Made by a program: the position numbers and the translations under genes. The notes under the pieces are model-generated. The model did no database searches, was not told where the DNA came from, and saw nothing but the letters and a program-made list of their open reading frames with translations. Below, piece by piece: positions 14,780-19,408 of a stretch of DNA of 19,408 bases. The first letter of the stretch is position 1; each line of letters begins with the position of its first letter. The stretch lies in contig JAEZKS010000132.1 of NCBI GenBank assembly GCA_023436075.1, positions 1-19,408 of the forward strand, written 5' to 3'. The stretch is from Methanobacteriota archaeon (GTDB lineage: Archaea > Halobacteriota > Methanocellia > Methanocellales > Methanocellaceae).

Positions 14780-15295
14780 CTACCCGAAGCCCGGAAAGCG
14801 TCGGCAGACTTCGGGCCGTGTATCGTAGATGCGGCATACTGCAACGGCGCCATCGATGAGATGGTAGCAACAGCCACCCTTTTTAGGCAACACGTAGCTG
14901 CCCTCACAGGACTCCAGGCTTTTCGCGATCGTCAATGCTTTCGACAGCAGACCTTCGTCCATGCCGGCAAGCAGTGCCGCGAGTTGCATTAGTACGTGCG
15001 AAACAAGTCCAGATCCATGATCAGGCATCAGCGGCTGGTGCTCCAGCGAAGCGAGGATGTCGTGCCGCCCTTCGGTCGCCCATCGCATCACGTCCCACAG
15101 GTGGACCTCCACTCGCCATGGTCGCCGGCAGCAGTTGCCGCACCGGCTGCAGTCGACAGTGATGGCCTTCTGCCGCTCGCGGAAAGGGCTCAACGGACAG
15201 GTGAGAAAGGTCTCGTAGGCTGCGTAAAGCTGCTCAGTCGTGTAGCCGGGTGATCCGCTTCTGGCCATCGCGAAAAAGTCCTGGCGGCTGATCAT
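14780..15295 (-). CDS. Second YkgJ-family cysteine-cluster protein
   Basis: This is a 171-residue protein with the signature CSRCGNCCRRPW (Cys49, 52, 55, 56), a helical middle part and a C-terminal block GGCCYHLIDGAVAVC followed by RPEVCRRFPGFG, where the protein ends. The cysteine order matches the YkgJ/CxxCxxCC family of putative metal or Fe-S cluster proteins. It differs much from the YkgJ-type protein at 13580, so the pair is not a recent duplication. The 3' end touches the stop codon of the peroxiredoxin-fold gene with no gap, so the two genes converge without a terminator between them. The region upstream of the ATG is very AT-rich, in agreement with a promoter close to the start. Confidence 0.83.
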   Translation of the reverse strand: MISRQDFFAMARSGSPGYTTEQLYAAYETFLTCPLSPFRERQKAITVDCSRCGNCCRRPWRVEVHLWDVMRWATEGRHDILASLEHQPLMPDHGSGLVSHVLMQLAALLAGMDEGLLSKALTIAKSLESCEGSYVLPKKGGCCYHLIDGAVAVCRIYDTRPEVCRRFPGFG

Positions 15296-15324
15296 ATATT
15301 ATTGATATTTATTTAATTGCATTT

Positions 15325-15678
15325 TTACCTTACGATCACCTTGCCCCGCTCCTCCGGATGATACCTGCAATAGTAGTCATATTCCCCGAACTCGTGGAAG
15401 TTCTTCGTATAAGACTCGCCTGCCAGGATGGGCGACGAAATATCGTCCCCGATGACGATGGCATGCTCCATGGGACCGTTGTTCACCCATACGACGGTTG
15501 CGTTCTTGTAGATATGAACTACATCCGGCTCGAAGGTTCCGTTGATGATGCGCACTTCCGCAAAAGCGTAAGTCAGGTTCCCGCCGTGGAACGAGACGGA
15601 CAAGTTTGGCAGTGAGCCGAGGAAAACGGCTGAGGCGATCATGAGAAGCAGAGGCGATATCGCACGAAGCCTGGGCAT
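15325..15678 (-). CDS. Secreted or membrane-anchored cupredoxin with altered axial ligand
   Basis: This is a 117-residue type 1 copper protein. A hydrophobic segment (about 7-23) serves as signal peptide or anchor, followed by a plastocyanin/amicyanin-like domain from about 40 (FAEVRIINGTFEPDVVHIYK). Likely copper ligands are His72 (PMEHAIVIG), Cys104 and His107 (YYCRYHPEERG). In amicyanin-type loops (C-x2-H-P-x-M) the axial Met lies three residues after His; here that residue is Glu110. This would change the redox potential or the metal preference. It is the third gene of an operon-like group, 77 bp after the membrane protein. A dyad at 15685-15714 and a weak TATA-like sequence suggest it may also have its own promoter. 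Confidence 0.83.
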   Translation of the reverse strand: MPRLRAISPLLLMIASAVFLGSLPNLSVSFHGGNLTYAFAEVRIINGTFEPDVVHIYKNATVVWVNNGPMEHAIVIGDDISSPILAGESYTKNFHEFGEYDYYCRYHPEERGKVIVR

Positions 15679-15684
15679 ACGTTT

Positions 15685-15714
15685 TCAGGTATGACCGGCG
15701 GCGCGATAACCTGA
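15685..15714. promoter_or_regulatory. Dyad upstream of the second cupredoxin gene
   Basis: TCAGGT (15685-15690) and ACCTGA (15709-15714) form perfect half-sites 18 nt apart, 7 bp from the start codon of the minus-strand gene. It could be an operator or an mRNA hairpin near the ribosome-binding region. Confidence 0.3.
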
Positions 15715-15755
15715 TCGGGAAAATAAAACGGCAGCCGCCCGGCAATCATCTGTGA

Positions 15756-15992
15756 TCAGAGAAAGAGAGATAGCGCCAGGGTCGCGTGAATGAGCGCTAT
15801 CGCGGCAGTCGTCAGACCCATGTTACGGTGGAAGAAGATGCTGCCCTTGATCCATCCCTTCAGCAGACTGATACCGTAGGCGCCTGTGGCGAAGAGCATC
15901 AGGATGGTGATCATGCCGAGGATGGCGACGACGGGGAAGTTGCCGATGACTGGCGTCAGTGCAAAGTCCCTGAGCGTCTCGGTGATGAACAT
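15756..15992 (-). CDS. Two-helix membrane protein with two conserved-looking histidines
   Basis: This 78-residue protein has two membrane helices (about 19-42 and 57-78). His55 at the start of helix 2 (FFHRNMGL) and His69 (ALIHATLAL) are 14 residues apart on one helix. That spacing is seen in heme-coordinating helices of small b-type cytochromes and ferric-reductase-like proteins. Heme binding is inference, and a dimer would be needed to supply enough ligands. It lies between two cupredoxin genes, 2 nt after the stop of the first, with GAGGT about 9 nt before its ATG, so it is surely co-transcribed. A role in passing electrons or copper between membrane and the outside copper proteins is plausible. 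I cannot name a family with confidence. Confidence 0.75.
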   Translation of the reverse strand: MFITETLRDFALTPVIGNFPVVAILGMITILMLFATGAYGISLLKGWIKGSIFFHRNMGLTTAAIALIHATLALSLFL

Positions 15993-15994
15993 CG

Positions 15995-16396
15995 TTAAGA
16001 TACCTCAACTGTGCCTTTCATGAACGGGTGGATACCACAGATGTAATCGTACTTGCCCGGCGAATCGAATTTTTTAGTATAGTTGGCGCCATTGCCCATT
16101 GAAGGAGACTCGAAATCACTGAACTTGACAGTGTGAGCGGTGCCGTCCTGATTGGTCCAGGTTACGCTGTCCCCTGCGGGAATCTCGATGACCTGCGGGT
16201 CGAAGGCAGAGTTCTTTATCGTTACGGCTTTGGTCTGAGGAGCGGGCGTCGAAGTGCCGGAGGGATCGGCCGAAGGCTCGATGGTCGGCGTAACGCTCGC
16301 CGCCGGAGAAGGCGTTGGAGTGGGAGACGTGCACCCTGAGAGAGTGGTCATCAACGCTACCAGCAGCAGAATGATAATGAGCTTTCCAGAATGCAT
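15995..16396 (-). CDS. Cupredoxin lipoprotein (amicyanin/plastocyanin-like)
   Basis: This 133-residue protein has a lipoprotein signal (hydrophobic 5-18, LSGC with Cys22), a Pro/Ser/Thr-rich tether (about 23-55) and a cupredoxin domain (about 56-133). Full type 1 copper ligands are present: His88 (GTAHTVKF), Cys120, His123 and Met126 in CGIHPFMKG, the amicyanin-type loop C-x2-H-P-F-M. It is probably an electron carrier or copper binder on the outer face of the membrane. The ATG is preceded by GTGATC at a 5-nt distance, a close match to the 3' end of 16S rRNA, and by a TATA box at 16431-16440. It is the first gene of the operon with the two-helix membrane protein and the second cupredoxin. Confidence 0.9.
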   Translation of the reverse strand: MHSGKLIIILLLVALMTTLSGCTSPTPTPSPAASVTPTIEPSADPSGTSTPAPQTKAVTIKNSAFDPQVIEIPAGDSVTWTNQDGTAHTVKFSDFESPSMGNGANYTKKFDSPGKYDYICGIHPFMKGTVEVS

Positions 16397-16428
16397 TGCC
16401 AGATCACATTACTATGTTATCGTTTGAC

Positions 16429-16440
16429 TAATATATAATT
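16429..16440 (-). promoter_or_regulatory. TATA box of the cupredoxin operon
   Basis: Read on the minus strand, AATTATATAT is centred about 39 nt before the ATG at 16396. It predicts a leader of about 12-15 nt carrying the GTGATC ribosome-binding site. Confidence 0.6.
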
Positions 16441-16520
16441 AGCTATGCCAGCCGCAGCAAAATGATCAGCGCAGCAAATGTCGCCGGAAAGCGGTCCCGG
16501 AATGCCGTATTGTGGAACGT

Positions 16521-18194
16521 TCAGCCGAAGCTGAAGAACTCCAGAAGGCCTCGCGCGACCGCCGGGTCGTCCATGGCGCCGATGAGCTCCTCACCGTTCC
16601 GGTATGGCCGTCCCCTGACGATGGCCGCGGCACGGCTCCGGCCCACGCAGGGCAGGCTTTCCAGCGTCTTCACCGGGGCAGTGTTCACGTCCAGCGGATA
16701 TGGTACCGCCGTGATCGAGCGGAACCCGTGGCCCACGACCTTCACGTTGGCAGTCGACCGCAGCGGGAGGTCGGCTGGCACGCCGATCAGCAGGGGATAA
16801 GTGGCGATCTGGCGTCCGAATGTCAGGCTGCCCTCGCGCAACTCCATGCGCACGTCCCTCAATACTGTCCCAACCGGTGCGACACGCCGGAGCATCTCGA
16901 AATCGATGTGCTCCCTCACCTTGTTCTTATGGGCATGGAACTGGCCTTTGTGCTTGTTCGCGATCTTATCGCCGACGTCTCCCATGCAGGTGCCCTCGAA
17001 GGGCATCACCTGGCGGATGTTGATACGCCGGACGAGCAGGTTTTCTCGCAGGAGCGACTCGAGGAAATCGTAGTTGAGCCGGAACGTCTCCTTCGTCTCG
17101 CCGATCAGCCCGTAGACGAAGTTCAGGCCGGGCAGCAGCTCTGGCAGGCCCGAATCACCCCGACGGCCACCGACCTCGTTCAAGATGCGGATGGCTTCCT
17201 TCACTTCGTCGGGCTGAGCTTTCAGGTTATTCATCTTGATCACGTGCGGGTCGGCGCTCTCCATGCCGAAGGCTGCCACATCGCCCGACGTATGATATTT
17301 GACGATCGCCTTCAGTGCTTCACTACTTTCCTCAGGGTACCGGGCGATGGTCCCGGGGTTCGCGTTGTCCATGTGCAGCACCTTGAGCTGCGGCGCCACG
17401 CTCCTGATGCCCTTGTAGAGGCTCGTGATCGCCGCCGGGTCGGGCTTCGGGAACTCGCCGTCGCCCTTCGCCCCGTACGCCAGCAGATCGGGCTGACGCC
17501 CGAGCCGGAAATAGCGTATGCCCAGGTCGTAAAGCGCTGAGACTTCGGCGACGATGTCCTGCACGCTGCGGAAATCAGGCCGTCCGTAGAAGCGCTCAGT
17601 GCAAAACGAGCAGTTGCCCCGGAAACAGCCGCGATACGTCTCCAGTTCGATCATCGTATATGGGAAGTCGGGATGCTGCGGCACGATCCTGGCGCCTTTG
17701 ACCGCCCACTCCGCAACGTCACGAGACGTCCTCCGCAGCCCCGGGTCGACGGCCGTCCCCTCCCGCACGTACCCGGCCACGACCGCCTCGAGGTCGCCGG
17801 TCGCCACGATGTCGAAGCTCCGGCTCGCCTTCTTGCGTCGGGCCGCTTTCCCGCCCTCGACGCCGGCACCGAACATGGAGACAGGGCCGCCCAGTATCTT
17901 CGTCGTCTGTACGGACGCCAGCAGCCGTTCCAGCTCCGGCAGCATTGCAGGAGTGCCCCCGAGGTACTTGCCCGGCACAGTGACGCCGGCGATCGCTACT
18001 ACCAGGTCCGACTTATTCATCGTGTCGAGGATGGAGCGATCTGCCCGTAGCTGGTCGATAGTATAGTAGAGCACCTCGCAGGGAAGGGCGCCAGCTACGT
18101 ATCTCGGGTATGGCGCCATGTACGGCGGCACGCCGAGGCATGCGGGCTCGTCCACGTATCCGTCGAGGATGACAGCACGGGTGATCTCGGGCAT
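16521..18194 (-). CDS. Radical SAM enzyme with C-terminal helix-hairpin-helix (COG1031-like)
   Basis: This is a 557-residue protein. The N-terminal part (about 1-165) resembles the B12-binding-like domain that precedes the radical SAM core in this group (ILGGPVSMFGAG at about 100-111). The core follows, with cluster cysteines 190, 195 and 198 in YRGCFRGNCSFCTE. The spacing is C-x4-C-x2-C, not the classic C-x3-C-x2-C. The C-terminus has helix-hairpin-helix motifs (LDVNTAPVKTLESLPCVGRS), as in DNA-binding ComEA-like domains. The substrate is unknown; the family is widespread in archaea and uncharacterised. The frame has ATGs at 18206 and 18194. The TATA-like box at 18215-18226 (minus strand) fits a leaderless start at 18194. 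Confidence 0.87.
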   Translation of the reverse strand: MPEITRAVILDGYVDEPACLGVPPYMAPYPRYVAGALPCEVLYYTIDQLRADRSILDTMNKSDLVVAIAGVTVPGKYLGGTPAMLPELERLLASVQTTKILGGPVSMFGAGVEGGKAARRKKASRSFDIVATGDLEAVVAGYVREGTAVDPGLRRTSRDVAEWAVKGARIVPQHPDFPYTMIELETYRGCFRGNCSFCTERFYGRPDFRSVQDIVAEVSALYDLGIRYFRLGRQPDLLAYGAKGDGEFPKPDPAAITSLYKGIRSVAPQLKVLHMDNANPGTIARYPEESSEALKAIVKYHTSGDVAAFGMESADPHVIKMNNLKAQPDEVKEAIRILNEVGGRRGDSGLPELLPGLNFVYGLIGETKETFRLNYDFLESLLRENLLVRRINIRQVMPFEGTCMGDVGDKIANKHKGQFHAHKNKVREHIDFEMLRRVAPVGTVLRDVRMELREGSLTFGRQIATYPLLIGVPADLPLRSTANVKVVGHGFRSITAVPYPLDVNTAPVKTLESLPCVGRSRAAAIVRGRPYRNGEELIGAMDDPAVARGLLEFFSFG

Positions 18195-18214
18195 ATGGCT
18201 ATACATGACAGGGG

Positions 18215-18226
18215 AGATATAAAAAT
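18215..18226 (-). promoter_or_regulatory. TATA box of the radical SAM gene
   Basis: Minus-strand CATTTTTATATC is centred about 26 nt before 18194, so the transcript probably begins at the second ATG of the frame. This decides the start choice. Confidence 0.55.
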
Positions 18227-18299
18227 GATCTGACGAAGGTCAATCCGCGACGACATAACGATTAATAGATCGGAGCGCCACTATTCGTATAGGGATATC

Positions 18300-18788
18300 A
18301 TGGAAGCGAAATACGGGGAAGCCGTGAGGGCTGGCATAGCCGGTGGGATCGTCGCTGCGATACTCTTTGTGATTGTCATCTTGATCGGCATATTCGTTAC
18401 TGATGTGACCTGGTTTACGCTGGACGAGTTCCTGGCATGGGTCCTGTTGGCGGCCGTCATGCTGTTCACGGGCGTGCTCGCCGTCTCCCGGGCCAGGAAC
18501 GCCATTGCGAACGTCGACGAGGCAGCCCTGGTGTCCGCCCTCGCCGGAGGGATCGCCGGCTTTCTCGGGTCGATCATATTCGCAATCTCCATCGCAGTCA
18601 CTCAGTTTTTCGTCCAGTACGACTTCCTCGCGGACGCCGGGCGGTTCGAAGTGCTGGCGGCCAGGAGCATCCTGTCGTTGATCTTCGGAGGCGTGGGCTG
18701 TTGCCTGATGCCTATCATCATTCTGGCCGGGATCGTACTTGCGGCCATCGGCGGATGGATCTACTGGCTGGCGACAGGCAAAAAATAG
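18300..18788 (+). CDS. Small four-helix membrane protein (paralogue A)
   Basis: This is a 162-residue protein with four predicted membrane segments: about 9-33, 42-62, 76-103 and 125-156. It is glycine- and alanine-rich (AGIAGGIVAAI, ALAGGIAGFLGS) and has a cysteine pair in GGVGCCLMPI. The N-terminus MEAKYGEAVRAGIAGGI is nearly the same as that of the next gene (MEPKYVEVIKAGIIGGI), so the two are tandem paralogues. It resembles small uncharacterised archaeal membrane proteins (possibly DUF5518-like); no function can be assigned. GGGAT before the ATG may serve as ribosome-binding site. A strong hairpin follows the stop codon, so the two paralogues are probably separate transcripts. Confidence 0.8.
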   Translation: MEAKYGEAVRAGIAGGIVAAILFVIVILIGIFVTDVTWFTLDEFLAWVLLAAVMLFTGVLAVSRARNAIANVDEAALVSALAGGIAGFLGSIIFAISIAVTQFFVQYDFLADAGRFEVLAARSILSLIFGGVGCCLMPIIILAGIVLAAIGGWIYWLATGKK

Positions 18789-18799
18789 TCCTTATGCAG

Positions 18800-18826
18800 A
18801 GCGAAGGGCTTAGAGAGCCCTTCGCT
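18800..18826 (+). terminator. 11-bp perfect hairpin after paralogue A
   Basis: AGCGAAGGGCT (18800-18810) pairs perfectly with AGCCCTTCGCT (18816-18826) around a 5-nt loop, 11 nt after the stop codon. No T-run follows directly, but position and strength fit a transcript end. Confidence 0.65.
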
Positions 18827-18914
18827 GCTATTCTCTATGCGAAATGAGGTGCCGGGGAGTAATCGCCCGGTCAGCAATATTTTATAGCAAAATCACATAT
18901 AATATAAGGATCTT

Positions 18915-19408
18915 ATGGAGCCAAAATACGTCGAAGTCATTAAGGCCGGTATTATCGGCGGCATAATACTGGCGGCGCTGGAGCTGATTTCGAACATCGT
19001 CAGCCTGCTGAAAGTCGTCAGAGTCGAAGATCTGCCCACTGAGGCGAACCCCACCCTGACCGGGGCAGTGATCACTGTCGCCCTGTTCGGGTGCTGCATA
19101 TGCATCCTATATATCGTCGTCCTCGCTGGTACCGGCGCGCTGGCCGTCAGGATGAGCAAAGGTCTGTTACGGGACATGAACGACGCCGTGATCAGTTCGG
19201 CTCTTGCCGGTGCGGTCGCCGGCCTCATCTGGGGCGTGGTGTCCGTCGTTCTCAGATTTCTGGTCAGCATCGTCAACTCCGAAAACACGACCATCGCGAC
19301 GAAGTTCGGAGAGGGGATCGCCAGCGGCACCTGTGGCGTCTGTTGCCTGCCTGTAGAAATTATCATCGGCGCGATCATCGCTCTCATCGGCGGCGCGCTC
19401 TACTACGC
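18915..19408 (+). CDS. Small multi-pass membrane protein (paralogue B), partial
   Basis: The ATG at 18915 opens a frame that runs to the window edge (164 complete codons), so the stop lies outside. It shares with paralogue A the N-terminus MEPKYVEVIKAGIIGGI, an internal DAVISSALAGAVAGLIWG (compare EAALVSALAGGIAGFLGS), a Cys-rich GTCGVCCLPV before the last helix and the end IIALIGGALYY. Extra cysteines occur in FGCCICI. Four membrane segments are expected. GGAT upstream of the ATG and a TTTATA at about 18879-18885 fit a promoter with a short leader. The function is unknown. Confidence 0.8.
   Translation, partial: MEPKYVEVIKAGIIGGIILAALELISNIVSLLKVVRVEDLPTEANPTLTGAVITVALFGCCICILYIVVLAGTGALAVRMSKGLLRDMNDAVISSALAGAVAGLIWGVVSVVLRFLVSIVNSENTTIATKFGEGIASGTCGVCCLPVEIIIGAIIALIGGALYY

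Noticed and set aside
16512..17540. 342-codon plus-strand ORF
   Set aside because: It is antisense to the radical SAM gene, whose cysteine motif and helix-hairpin-helix end are clear. No family feature is visible in the shadow frame.

Overview
The window looks like chromosomal DNA of a methanogenic archaeon, most likely a member of the Methanocellales (Methanocella type). That placement rests on three things: archaeal information-processing genes (a Trm-G10 type tRNA methyltransferase, RPA with an RPA-associated protein, a free-standing GMP synthase glutaminase subunit), TATA-box promoters with short or absent leaders, and surface proteins ending in a PGF-CTERM-like archaeosortase signal. Coding DNA is GC-rich, while promoters and intergenic repeats are AT-rich. 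I recognised no tRNA, rRNA, CRISPR array or transposase gene.

Positions 1-1814 hold the 5' two thirds of trmG10 (minus strand), a small unrecognised protein and a PUA-domain protein. Positions 1815-2654 have no convincing gene but are packed with short perfect hairpins and repeats. Positions 2655-9711 look like a cell-surface and sensing region: a 740-residue membrane protein with an outside PQQ-like beta-propeller and two cytoplasmic winged-helix domains, a second structured intergenic stretch, a Pro/Thr-rich membrane protein on the minus strand, and three tandem paralogous NHL-repeat surface proteins with sorting signals.

Positions 9753-11312 hold RPA and its partner gene on the minus strand, converging on the NHL cluster at a hairpin. 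Between the RPA promoter and a divergent AbiEi-like gene lies a 406-bp near-palindrome whose outer 32 bp match at 31 positions and whose arms are built of CACTAAA/CACGAAA units. Then follow guaAA, overlapping by 4 nt with a YkgJ-type cysteine-cluster protein, an atypical peroxiredoxin-fold protein, and a second YkgJ-type protein (convergent).

Positions 15325-16396 (minus strand) encode a cupredoxin lipoprotein, a two-helix membrane protein with two histidines and a second cupredoxin with an altered axial ligand: a possible small copper electron-transfer or copper-handling unit. The window ends with a large radical SAM enzyme carrying C-terminal helix-hairpin-helix motifs and two paralogous small multi-pass membrane proteins, the last cut by the window edge. 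The best candidates for something undescribed are the propeller/winged-helix sensor with its NHL neighbours, the cupredoxin/membrane/cupredoxin operon, and the giant palindrome between divergent promoters.
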